This document shows, piece by piece, positions 56,581 to 64,000 of a stretch of DNA of 64,000 nt (its first letter is position 1; every line of letters starts with the position of its first letter). Under the pieces are notes generated by a model, which did no database searches, was not told the DNA's origin, and saw only the letters and a program-made list of their open reading frames with translations. The stretch comes from Acidobacteriota bacterium (GTDB lineage: Bacteria > Acidobacteriota > Terriglobia > 20CM-2-55-15), in contig JAJEEE010000009.1 in assembly GCA_022821145.1 (NCBI GenBank), forward strand, positions 1 through 64,000, given 5' to 3'. The translations under genes were made by a program, and so were the position numbers.

Positions 56581-57174
56581 ATGGAACACGTCGTTCGCCG
56601 GTACGGCCTGGAACAGGGAGCCCTCGAGGTTCAGTACATCGAGGAACACTTCTCCGAGTTCCGCCATCCCAAGACCGCCGACGCGATAGCATCCCGGCTT
56701 CGCGGCCGCGAGTGCCTGATCCTGATGTCGATGGCTCCGGCCTCCGAAGACGATGACGCCTTGATCCCCGTGGCGTTCAAGGTCGGTCACGAGTTGAAGG
56801 CAGCCGAAACGCATCCGGATCTTGCGGACCTGGTCCGGGAGTTGGACAGTTGCGTCCGGTTCGCGGAGCGGAAAGTCTTCTACAGCTGGATCGGCGGCAC
56901 GCGGACGGAATGGCGAGAGCAGGGCCACTATCGCGCGCTGACCGAGCAACAGGAACAATGGGCCCACGATCAGGGCTATCACGAGATGGTCGTCAAGACG
57001 AAAAACCGTTTCTACGCCATGCGTTCGACGCTCGCCCGCCTGCAATTCGACGTCGTCAAGCTGCAGCCGGATCCGGACGACGCGGCGGCATCGAAGCTGT
57101 ACCTGAGCAAACGCATCGGGGCCGAGTTGTTGCGCGGACACCGCACGGTTCGGACGGTCGAGGAAACTCGTTAG
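56581..57174 (+). CDS. GNAT-like acetyltransferase
   Basis: 197 residues. The C-terminal part reads YSWIGGTRTEWREQGHYRAL, ending the acetyl-CoA-binding loop R-x2-G-x-G/A region in a divergent form (RTEWREQGHYRALTEQQ), followed by the helix WAHDQGYHEMVVKTKNRFYA, as in GNAT family proteins. The N-terminal half is poorly conserved. Substrate unknown. It starts 25 bases after the preceding gene and may share its transcript. Confidence 0.7.
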   Translation: MEHVVRRYGLEQGALEVQYIEEHFSEFRHPKTADAIASRLRGRECLILMSMAPASEDDDALIPVAFKVGHELKAAETHPDLADLVRELDSCVRFAERKVFYSWIGGTRTEWREQGHYRALTEQQEQWAHDQGYHEMVVKTKNRFYAMRSTLARLQFDVVKLQPDPDDAAASKLYLSKRIGAELLRGHRTVRTVEETR

Positions 57175-57291
57175 CCGCGCGCGACGCCTTTACATCGTTT
57201 AACGCGCCGTTCCGCCCGCCGCCCTGTCCAAACGATTATGCCGTCCACAGCAATGGGGCGCCGGGCGGCGCCAGGAACAGGAGATTCGGAA

Positions 57292-57813
57292 ATGAAGAAG
57301 ACGATGTTGGGTTTGGCGGTTTTGGGATTGGCATCGACACTGACGGTCGCCGGAACGCACGTGTTCGGCCAGGAGTCCCGTGGACTGCGGGAACGGGGCG
57401 CCGGCGCGGTGGACCGGCCGGCGGGGCGATTCGTGACGGCGAGACTCGCCAGAATTCTGGACCTGACCGAGACGCAGCGCGAGAGCGCGCGGACCATCGT
57501 GGACGCCCATCTGGAGAACGTTCGACCGCTGCGGGACGCGGCCGGCGAGGCGCGCGAAGCCGTGCGGGCGCAGATCGAATCCGCCGCGGATCCGACGGCG
57601 ATCGGCAACGCCGTCCTGAACGCCAGGGAGATCGGCGCCGAGTGGCGCGCCGCGACCGCAAATCTCCGCAGCGCCCTGCGCGAAGTGTTGACGCCGGAGC
57701 AGCAGGAGCGCCTCGACGGGATGCGCGACCTGTTCGCGCCGGCCGATGACGCCGGCGACGCCCGTCGCCGCGGCGGCGGGTTCCGGGGCCGATTGGGCCG
57801 CCGCGCCCTTTGA
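57292..57813 (+). CDS. Periplasmic Spy/CpxP-like (LTXXQ) protein
   Basis: 173 residues with a signal peptide ending at HVFGQ. The rest is helical with LDLTETQRESARTIVDAHLE near residue 60 and LTPEQQERLDGMRD near 140, the paired LTxxQ signature of Spy/CpxP chaperones and periplasmic metal sensors. The tail is Arg/Gly-rich (GGGFRGRLGRR). A response regulator/histidine kinase pair lies convergent next door, a common arrangement for CpxP-type genes, but control by that pair is inference. GGAGAT precedes the ATG. Confidence 0.85.
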   Translation: MKKTMLGLAVLGLASTLTVAGTHVFGQESRGLRERGAGAVDRPAGRFVTARLARILDLTETQRESARTIVDAHLENVRPLRDAAGEAREAVRAQIESAADPTAIGNAVLNAREIGAEWRAATANLRSALREVLTPEQQERLDGMRDLFAPADDAGDARRRGGGFRGRLGRRAL

Positions 57814-57819
57814 AGTCGG

Positions 57820-57855
57820 AAACGGGCCGCGAACCGGCATTTCGCGGCCCGTTTA
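57820..57855. terminator. Bidirectional terminator between Spy-like gene and response regulator
   Basis: AAACGGGCCGCGAA (57820-57833) and TTCGCGGCCCGTTT (57842-57855) form a perfect 14-base stem with a short loop between convergent genes. The A and T runs at either end could serve as U-tract in both directions. It includes the stop codon of the response regulator gene. Confidence 0.7.
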
Positions 57856-58563
57856 CCCGGCGAACCGATAGCCGCGCCCGTGGACGGTAATGATGAATCG
57901 CGGCGACTTCGGGTCGGCCTCGATCTTCTGACGCAGCCACGCGATGTGGACGTCCACGGTGCGGGTGATCGGAACGGACTCGTATCCCCAGACTTCCCTG
58001 AGCAGCGTATCCCGCGTGATAACGGACTCGCCGCGGTGCTCCACCAGGTACTGCAACAGGCGCGATTCCTGTTCCGACAGGTCGACGGTGTCGCCGCGGC
58101 GAATCAGCTTCCGGTTCGAGAAGTCGGCGCGCATACCGCCGAAGTCGTACCGGGCAAGCTCCGGGGTCCGGCCGCGCGATACTCGGCGCAGCAGTGCTTC
58201 CATGCGAGCCAACAACTCTTCGGCCTCGAACGGCTTGGTGAGGTAGTCGTCGGCTCCCGACTTGAGTCCCAGCACCTTGTCGCTCAGCTCGTCCCGCGCC
58301 GTCAGCATGAGGATGGACGCGTGGACGCCCCGCTGCCGGAGCCCCGCCGCAACCTCGTATCCGTCCACGGAGGGCAGCATCACGTCGAGAAGGATCAGAT
58401 CGTACCCGCGCTCGTTCGCCATCCGCAGCGCCACGGCGCCGTCCCCGCACGTCTCGACCACGTAGCCGTTGCCGTCGAGCATGTCCGCGAGGGCGCGCCG
58501 AAGCGCCGGTTCATCCTCGACCAGGAGCACGCGCGGACCGACGGCGGGTTGCTCCCGAGTCAC
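57853..58563 (-). CDS. OmpR/PhoB-family response regulator
   Basis: 236 residues from GTG 58563. The receiver domain shows the acidic pair in LLVEDEPALR, the phosphoacceptor Asp60 in LILLDVMLPSVDG and the lysine in DYLTKPFEAEE; the C-terminal winged helix has LSEQESRLLQYLVEHRG and VDVHIAWLRQKIE...GRGYRFAG. It binds DNA when phosphorylated. The GTG overlaps the stop of the kinase gene by four bases (GTGA); the frame runs further upstream without homology. Confidence 0.93.
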   Translation of the reverse strand: MTREQPAVGPRVLLVEDEPALRRALADMLDGNGYVVETCGDGAVALRMANERGYDLILLDVMLPSVDGYEVAAGLRQRGVHASILMLTARDELSDKVLGLKSGADDYLTKPFEAEELLARMEALLRRVSRGRTPELARYDFGGMRADFSNRKLIRRGDTVDLSEQESRLLQYLVEHRGESVITRDTLLREVWGYESVPITRTVDVHIAWLRQKIEADPKSPRFIITVHGRGYRFAG

Positions 58564-60281
58564 TCTGTTCCGGCCCCGCCCCGCGGCGTCGCGGGCCACT
58601 GCAGCGTGAAGGCGGCCCCCTGTCCCGGCCGGCTGTCGACGGAGACGCGGCCCCCTTGCCCCTCCATCATCTTCCTGACGAGGCTCAGGCCAAGACCGCT
58701 GCCGGGAACGTGGGCGGTGTCGGCGCCCCGGTAGTAAGGCTCGAATATGCGAGCCCGGTCGGCGCCGTCGATTCCGGGCCCATGGTCGCGAACCGCGATT
58801 CGCACCACCCGGCCAACGGGATCGTGCGATGCCTCGATCTCCACCCCGGGACCGCCGCCGGACGCCGTCCCGTATTTCAGGGCATTGACCAGCAGGTTGA
58901 CCAGCGCGTGGGTGGCCGCAGTCTCGTCGGCGAGCGCCGGGGGAAGGTCCGGTTCGATCATGGTCCGGACGGCGCGGGCGGCCTCGTCGTTGCCGGAGAA
59001 CGTCGTCGCCAGGGCGTTCTCGACGATGCGGCGGGGCGGGACCGGTTCGATGGCGTATTGCCGGCGCCCCGACTCGGTCTGGGCGAACCGGATCACCTGG
59101 TCCACCATGGACGACAGGCGGCGCCCTTCCGCCTGGACCATGCCGGCATACTCCTTCACTGTCTCGGGATCATCGACGACGCCGGCGGCGATGTTGTGCG
59201 CGGCGGTCCGGATCGTCGCCAGCGGCGTCCGGAGCTCGTGCGACATGCCCGCCGCGAACTCCATTTGCATGCGGCCAAGCGAACGCGCCCGTTGCGCCCA
59301 CACGATCGTGAGCGCGCCGGCGACGCCGAGCAACGCAAGTATCCCGAAACCCACGGCGAGATTGCGCCGTCGGACCGCGGCCACCGCCGCGTCGAGCGAC
59401 CCCGGTTGGTACTTGACGCGAATCTCCCAGGCGTTCCCGTCCAACGTGAGTCGCCGTCCGCCGCGCGCGCGCCCGCGGCCATCCGGTATCGGCATGACGA
59501 CGGCGCCGCGAGCATCGGGGTCGTCCAGCGCGGCCGCATTGGCGGCGGGATCGTTGGCATACAGCAGGCGATCGGCGCGAAAGACGCCGACCCGATACTC
59601 TTCCGGGTCGAAATGGCTTCCGATGATCGAAGGCAGCACCTCGGAGCTGAGGTAATCCGCCTCGATCGACACCAGCGTCCATTGCGGCCGCACGCGCCGG
59701 ACATCCCGGCGGTCCCGGGGCGGGGACGCGGCGAACGGCTCGCCGGGCAGGAGCAGCCAGATCGTTTCGTCCGTCCCCTCGACGGCGACGCCGCCCCGCC
59801 ACAACAGATCGAACACCGGCCGCGGCGAGCGACCCAGATCCTCCACGCGCGATCGAAGCTCGTCCAGAGGCGCCGGCCAGCCGGCCGGCTCCAGAACACC
59901 GGTTCCCGGGTCGAAGCGCTGAAGCGATATCGTTCCCTGCGGCTCGACCGCGGCGGTGTATATATCGCCGACGAGGTCGGGAAACGGCGCCGTCGCTTGC
60001 CAGAAGTCGTGGTTTCGGCCCAGTCGTTCCGACGGATCCGCGTTCCCGGCCGGGGATCCGGATCCGAAGGTGAGCCCGACGCGCGCGAGCTCCCGATACA
60101 GATCCTCGCCGAGCGCGTCGGTCGCCGTCTGTAGACTTTCCTCGAGCTTGTCGCGTTCGGCAGCCCCGATCTGCCCGATCCAGCGATACTGCAGCAGGGC
60201 CAGGACACCCAGGAGGGCGATCAGAGCGCCCGTCAAGGCGATCGGCAGCGAGAGACGGAACCTCGGTGAAGACCTGTCCAT
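58560..60281 (-). CDS. Sensor histidine kinase
   Basis: 573 residues from ATG 60281 (GAGGGGG lies just upstream). TM1 at about 9-32, a periplasmic sensor region of about 270 residues, TM2 at about 304-324, then the dimerisation H-box MSHELRTPLATIRTA (His about 346) and an ATPase domain with N-box LVNLLVNALKYG, G1 RDHGPGID and G2 GSGLGLSLVRKMM. No HAMP domain is evident. Signal unknown. The gene is upstream of and overlaps its response regulator. Confidence 0.92.
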   Translation of the reverse strand: MDRSSPRFRLSLPIALTGALIALLGVLALLQYRWIGQIGAAERDKLEESLQTATDALGEDLYRELARVGLTFGSGSPAGNADPSERLGRNHDFWQATAPFPDLVGDIYTAAVEPQGTISLQRFDPGTGVLEPAGWPAPLDELRSRVEDLGRSPRPVFDLLWRGGVAVEGTDETIWLLLPGEPFAASPPRDRRDVRRVRPQWTLVSIEADYLSSEVLPSIIGSHFDPEEYRVGVFRADRLLYANDPAANAAALDDPDARGAVVMPIPDGRGRARGGRRLTLDGNAWEIRVKYQPGSLDAAVAAVRRRNLAVGFGILALLGVAGALTIVWAQRARSLGRMQMEFAAGMSHELRTPLATIRTAAHNIAAGVVDDPETVKEYAGMVQAEGRRLSSMVDQVIRFAQTESGRRQYAIEPVPPRRIVENALATTFSGNDEAARAVRTMIEPDLPPALADETAATHALVNLLVNALKYGTASGGGPGVEIEASHDPVGRVVRIAVRDHGPGIDGADRARIFEPYYRGADTAHVPGSGLGLSLVRKMMEGQGGRVSVDSRPGQGAAFTLQWPATPRGGAGTE

Positions 60282-60366
60282 CGAACCCCCTCGCATGCCG
60301 CCGGGCACCGGCATCCAGTATCCGCCGCCGCCGCCGCGTATTCAAGCCGCGCCGCCGGGCTTCCGA

Positions 60367-61092
60367 TTACCGAAGCGTCGTCAGGAAGCGGACGACGTCA
60401 TTCAGTTGTTCCGGCGTGAAGCGCTCCCGGTAGGATGGCATCGGGGAGTCGATGAACTCCAGTTCCCGGATCGCGGATCTCGAAAACGAGGTCAGGCGGC
60501 CGTCCATGCTCAAGAGCTGGACCGAGAAGCTGTCCTGATTGAGAAGCCGGCCGCGAACGCCGGTCCCGTTCGAGAGGCGCACGTCGACGAACCGGTTCTC
60601 GGTGCGGACGACCGCGTTCGGTTCCAGCAGCGAATCGCGCAGTTGGCCCGACCGACGCCGGCTGCCGATCGCGGTCAGCTCCGGGGCGATCAGCCCGCCC
60701 CGGGCGCCGATGGCGTGACAGTCCAGGCACCCGCCGTCGCCGAACACCAGGGCCCGGCCGCGCGCCGCGTCGCCGCTCGTGACGCGGTCGGACGCGACGA
60801 AACGGACGTAGGCGGCCACCGTGCCCGCCTCGAAAGCCGTCAATCCGCTCGGCGTCATCGAGGTATCCGGCACACCGTTGATGATGACCCGGACCAGATC
60901 GTCTTCCGAAAGCGCGACGCCGCGGGCCGCCATGTCCCCGGTGTCGCCATCCACGCCGTCGGGGCCGTGGCAGCCCATGCAGCGCGCCTCGTAGAGAGCG
61001 CCGCCCTCGGCCAGATCCAAGTCTCTCGCCGTGAGGCGCTCCTGCGCCGGGAACCCCGCGAACACAAGGGCCGCGAGCGCCGGAAGGGTCAT
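60367..61092 (-). CDS. Diheme cytochrome c, partner of the PQQ dehydrogenase
   Basis: 241 residues with a signal peptide. Two heme c sites: CMGCHGPDG near residue 39 and CLDCHAIG near 122. The C-terminal part (RLSNGTGVRGRLLNQDSFSVQLLS) forms a small beta domain shared with the cytochrome at 62747, and SPMPSYRERFTPEQLNDVV is a cytochrome-type end. Its start overlaps the stop of the dehydrogenase gene (ATGA), so electrons from PQQ probably pass to it. The terminal oxidase is not here. Confidence 0.87.
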   Translation of the reverse strand: MTLPALAALVFAGFPAQERLTARDLDLAEGGALYEARCMGCHGPDGVDGDTGDMAARGVALSEDDLVRVIINGVPDTSMTPSGLTAFEAGTVAAYVRFVASDRVTSGDAARGRALVFGDGGCLDCHAIGARGGLIAPELTAIGSRRRSGQLRDSLLEPNAVVRTENRFVDVRLSNGTGVRGRLLNQDSFSVQLLSMDGRLTSFSRSAIRELEFIDSPMPSYRERFTPEQLNDVVRFLTTLR

Positions 61093-62750
61093 TCGGGAAG
61101 CGCGAACACGAACAGCCCGGCGCCGGCGGCGATGGCGACGTACTGGCGGCCGTTGACCTCGTAGCTCATGGGACCGGCCGCGATCTGCCCGCCCAGGCTC
61201 TGCCGCCAGAGCATCGTCCCGTCGCGGGCGTCGAGTCCGTAGAAGTAGCCCTCGCGTCCGCCGGCGAACACCAGGTGGGTCGCCGTCGACAGGACGCCGC
61301 TGTCGGTGACGTCCGTCATCGGGAACATCCACTCGATGTCGCCGGTCTGGGGATCGACGGCCTGGATCGCGCCGTAGCCTTCCTCGGGCAGACGCACGTT
61401 GGTGGGCCGGGTTCCCAGGGCCGGCATCGCCATCGTCGGGAACGCGCCGACGAACTGCTGCCCTTCGACGTACTCGACCGGCCGCTTGGTGTAGACGGAG
61501 AACGTGTCCACCCAGGACGGAATGTAGAAGAGCCCCGTTTCCGGGCTGTAGGACGGCGAGTACCAGTTCGTGGCGCCCTGGTTGTTGGGCATGATCAGGG
61601 TGCCGCCTTCGGTCGGGGCAAGAACCTGGTTCGGGCGGCCGTTCTCGTCGAACCCGTCCATCCAGTTGACCTCGACGAACGGCGACCCGTGCAGGAACTC
61701 TCCCGTTTCACGATCCAGGACGTAGAACAGGCCGTTGCGGTTCGCCCATAACATCACGCGCCGGTCCTCGCCCCGCCAGTTCATGTCGGCCAGGACCGGG
61801 ATCTGGACGGCGTCGTAGTCCATCTCGTCGTGGGGCGTGAACTGGTAGTGCCACCGAAGCTCGCCGTCGTCCGGGTCCAGGGCGACGACGGAGTCCGTAT
61901 AGAGATTGTCGCCGGGCCGCGAATCGCCGTTCCAGTCCGGTCCGGGATTGCCGACGCCCCAATACATCAGGTCGAGCTCGGGGTCGTAGGAGCCCGTCAC
62001 CCAGATCGAGCCGCCGCCGGTTCGCCACGATTCATCGCCGCCCCAGGTTTCGTTGCCGGGCTCTCCCGGGCCGGGAACCGTATGGAATCGCCACGCCTCG
62101 TCCCCGGTTTCGACGTCATAGGCCACGATGAACCCGCGAATGCCGTACTCGCCGCCGGCGGGCCCGACCACCACCCGGTCCTTCACGACCAGCGGCGCCA
62201 GGGTCAGCGCGTATCCCAGCCGCGGATCTCCCACCTGGACGTCCCACAGGAGCCGGCCGGTCCGCGCGTCGATGGCCAGCAGGCGGGCGTCGATCGTGCC
62301 CATGAACAGGGTGTTCCCGTGGATGGCCAGGCCCCGGTTGACGCGCCCGCAGCAGACGCGCGCATCCTGGGACGGCGTGTGGGAGTAGATCCAGAAGACC
62401 CGTCCCGTCAAGGCGTCTAGCGCCACCACGTCGTTGGGGGGGGTCACGGTGTACATCACGCCGTCGACGACCAGCGGCGTCGCCTCGAACTTCTCCGCCG
62501 CCCCGGCGCGGGAACGCACCTGGTAGACCCACTCCAACTGCAGGCCCGCGACGTTCTCGGGCGTGATCTCGGACAGCGTCGTGTGCCGCAGGCTGTCGTA
62601 CCCGCCGGAATACATGAACCAGTTCTCGGGCTCCCCAGCGGCCTCGAGCAGCCGTTCCGGGGTCACCTGGGCGCGCGCCACGCCGGCCCCGGCGAATACC
62701 AGGGCAACCACCGCGGCCCTGCGCGCGAACGCAACGACTCTTCGATTCAT
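61089..62750 (-). CDS. PQQ-dependent alcohol-type dehydrogenase
   Basis: 553 residues with a signal peptide. The eight-bladed propeller shows repeated tryptophan-docking motifs: LDALTGRVFWIYSHTP, IDARTGRLLWDVQVGD, DVETGDEAWRFHTVPG and LDPDDGELRWHYQFTPHD. A vicinal disulfide ARVCCGRVNRG lies near residue 132, as in methanol/ethanol dehydrogenases, and GGGSIWVTGSYDPELDLMYWG is present. It oxidises an alcohol or similar in the periplasm. Both flanking genes overlap it by ATGA, so the three are one coupled operon. Confidence 0.93.
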   Translation of the reverse strand: MNRRVVAFARRAAVVALVFAGAGVARAQVTPERLLEAAGEPENWFMYSGGYDSLRHTTLSEITPENVAGLQLEWVYQVRSRAGAAEKFEATPLVVDGVMYTVTPPNDVVALDALTGRVFWIYSHTPSQDARVCCGRVNRGLAIHGNTLFMGTIDARLLAIDARTGRLLWDVQVGDPRLGYALTLAPLVVKDRVVVGPAGGEYGIRGFIVAYDVETGDEAWRFHTVPGPGEPGNETWGGDESWRTGGGSIWVTGSYDPELDLMYWGVGNPGPDWNGDSRPGDNLYTDSVVALDPDDGELRWHYQFTPHDEMDYDAVQIPVLADMNWRGEDRRVMLWANRNGLFYVLDRETGEFLHGSPFVEVNWMDGFDENGRPNQVLAPTEGGTLIMPNNQGATNWYSPSYSPETGLFYIPSWVDTFSVYTKRPVEYVEGQQFVGAFPTMAMPALGTRPTNVRLPEEGYGAIQAVDPQTGDIEWMFPMTDVTDSGVLSTATHLVFAGGREGYFYGLDARDGTMLWRQSLGGQIAAGPMSYEVNGRQYVAIAAGAGLFVFALPE

Positions 62751-63526
62751 TGGGCGTTCTCGCCTCCAAGCGTCAAAAGGTAGGCGACCAGGTCGGCCAC
62801 TTCGTCCTCGGACAACTCGTCGCGAAAGGACGGCATGGGCGACGGGGCGAACCCGAAAGCGCCCAGTTCGTCCTTCAGGAACGATGCGAGCCGCTCGCCC
62901 CCGCTCATCATCTGGATCGAATGCGTATCCTGATTCAGGAGCCGTCCCGTCACGGTCTCGCCGGAGGGAAGCACCACGCGATAGAAACGGTTTCCGGCCC
63001 GGACTTCCGCCGACGGATCCAGAATCGCACGTTCGATCGCGCCCGGCCCCAGCTCGACGCCGACGCGGCCAAGGTCGGGCCCGAGCAGCGCGCCCTGCCC
63101 GTCGATCGCATGACACGTCGTGCATTCGCCGCGGCCCGTGAACACGGCGCGCCCGCGGGCCGCGTCCCCGACGCGGACCTCGCCGGCGTCCGCGGCGACG
63201 ACGCCGCCCACCGGCAGCGACCGCAGGAACGCCACGACCGTGCGCGCGTCGCCGACGGACAGGAATTCATGCGGCGGCATCGACGTGCCCGGAATTCCGG
63301 CCCGGATGACGCGGATCAGGTCCTCGTCCGTGCTGCCCCGGCGAAAACGGCCCGTGCCCAGTTCCGCGCCGGCGACGGCGTCGCCCGAAGGTCCATGGCA
63401 TCCGGCGCAGTTGCCCTGGTAGAGTCCCTGCCCGGCCTGGATGTCGGCCGGCGCGTAGCTGTGTTCCTGCGCCGGCGACGCCGCGCCCGCCAGCACGACG
63501 AGTGAAAGCGCGAAGGCTACCCGCAT
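62747..63526 (-). CDS. Diheme cytochrome c, first gene of the PQQ operon
   Basis: 259 residues with a signal peptide (ending ASPAQ). Heme sites CAGCHGPSG near residue 40 and CTTCHAIDG near 137, with distal-ligand sequence GTSMPPHEF. The C-terminal GRLLNQDTHSIQMMS and SPMPSFRDELSEDEVADLV align with the cytochrome at 60367. It is therefore a paralogue on the other side of the dehydrogenase. It opens the operon; the 66 bases before it hold no clear promoter. Confidence 0.87.
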   Translation of the reverse strand: MRVAFALSLVVLAGAASPAQEHSYAPADIQAGQGLYQGNCAGCHGPSGDAVAGAELGTGRFRRGSTDEDLIRVIRAGIPGTSMPPHEFLSVGDARTVVAFLRSLPVGGVVAADAGEVRVGDAARGRAVFTGRGECTTCHAIDGQGALLGPDLGRVGVELGPGAIERAILDPSAEVRAGNRFYRVVLPSGETVTGRLLNQDTHSIQMMSGGERLASFLKDELGAFGFAPSPMPSFRDELSEDEVADLVAYLLTLGGENAQ

Positions 63527-63592
63527 TCCATGCCTCGAATCGGAGGTTTCGGCCCGTGACGGGCACCGTGTATTCGGCGCAAACCGGTCGAA

Positions 63593-64000
63593 TCAGCGGC
63601 CCTGGAGCGCCGCTTCGAGCTGTCCGCGCACGCGTTCGATGGCGTCTCGCTCCGGCGCGTCGGGGTTCTCGTCGATGAACAGGTTGGCCTGCTCCAGCGC
63701 GCGATCGTAAAGCCGCTGCCGGTTGTACACGTTGATCAACATCAATCGGGCCTGTGGGTAGCCGTCCCCGATGTCGACCGCCGCCTGGAGCTGAGCCGCG
63801 GCCTGCTCGAACTCCGCCAGGCGATAGAGCGTGGCGCCCATGTAGAATCGCCCCTCGACGGACACGGGATCGAGCTCGACGGCCCGTTCCAGCGCCGCAT
63901 GGGCCTCGAAGAAGGTTCCCATCGCCTCGACCGCGTTCTCCTCGGCCGCGTGGCGTTCCCCTTCCTGATAGTACAGAGCCCCGAGATTCACGTAGGCCAA
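63593..64000 (-). CDS. TPR-repeat protein, truncated by the window edge
   Basis: At least 135 residues; the start lies beyond 64000. Three or more tetratricopeptide repeats are visible: AYVNLGALYYQEGERHAAEE, EAHAALERAVELDPVSVEGR and YMGATLYRLAEFEQAAAQLQ, then RLMLINVYNRQRLYDRALEQ. It probably mediates protein contacts. It lies upstream of the PQQ operon on the same strand and may share its transcript. Confidence 0.75.
   Translation of the reverse strand: MAYVNLGALYYQEGERHAAEENAVEAMGTFFEAHAALERAVELDPVSVEGRFYMGATLYRLAEFEQAAAQLQAAVDIGDGYPQARLMLINVYNRQRLYDRALEQANLFIDENPDAPERDAIERVRGQLEAALQGR

Noticed and set aside
57853-60281. Two-component system as the ANTAR regulator for the nitrogen leader
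   Set aside because: The response regulator has an OmpR-type winged helix for DNA binding, not an ANTAR domain.

Overview
The window is GC-rich chromosomal DNA from a Gram-negative bacterium, most probably an Acidobacteriota of the Vicinamibacteria type. This placement is inference. It rests on a DUF6152 protein beside secreted 'PDLxGxW' proteins, carboxypeptidase-regulatory-like secreted proteins, PQQ dehydrogenases flanked by diheme cytochromes, a Tes-like radical SAM enzyme, an EpsC-type serine acetyltransferase and hopanoid-type squalene enzymes. No phage, plasmid, rRNA, CRISPR or insertion-sequence transposase was found.

Layout. 1-5390: a self-complementary repeat, then a leftward operon of an RND/MMPL exporter (split by a frameshift), a LolA-fold periplasmic protein, an outer-membrane barrel and an HpnD-type prenyl synthase. 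5631-12086: a partner-switching island with an RsbU/SpoIIE phosphatase, an RsbW-like kinase, two paralogous STAS antagonists either side of a Tsx-like channel, a LOG protein and an orphan copy of the phosphatase's sensor domain. 12148-14936: outer-membrane factor and adaptor of an efflux system with no pump beside them. 14944-19996: leftward operon of PQQ sugar dehydrogenase, PrpE, TauD-like dioxygenase and squalene synthase. 20081-22330: monomeric isocitrate dehydrogenase. 22498-24741: three secreted proteins of unknown function. 25019-26182: AmrS-type radical SAM enzyme.

26303-29370 is a nitrogen operon: promoter, a leader resembling an ANTAR antitermination element with an overlapping intrinsic terminator, a TorF-like porin, an Amt transporter and a PII protein that lacks the uridylylation tyrosine. 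30490-32217: trxB, DUF2203, folB. 32435-34528: radical SAM protein of the Tes/membrane-spanning-lipid type. 34598-37932: MIP18/SufT-like protein, ErpA, and a TPP riboswitch in front of thiC. 37979-42199: serine acetyltransferase and a 2-oxoacid dehydrogenase complex (E1 alpha, E1 beta, E2). 43050-45324: secreted cytochrome/copper monooxygenase-like protein and partner. 45578-48474: 2-oxoacid:ferredoxin oxidoreductase. 49717-52328: cation/proton antiporter with a TrkA-USP protein. 52365-57813: PuuD-like membrane protein, AmpG, secreted proteins, GNAT. 57853-60281: two-component system. 60367-63526: PQQ alcohol-type dehydrogenase between two paralogous diheme cytochromes. 63593-64000: a truncated TPR protein. 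Four tRNA genes (Arg-CCG, Arg-TCG, His-GTG, Arg-TCT) all lie on the minus strand.

The most notable regions are the putative RNA antiterminator controlling ammonium uptake, the squalene-linked export operon, the partner-switching island with its detached sensor, and the repeat at the left edge.
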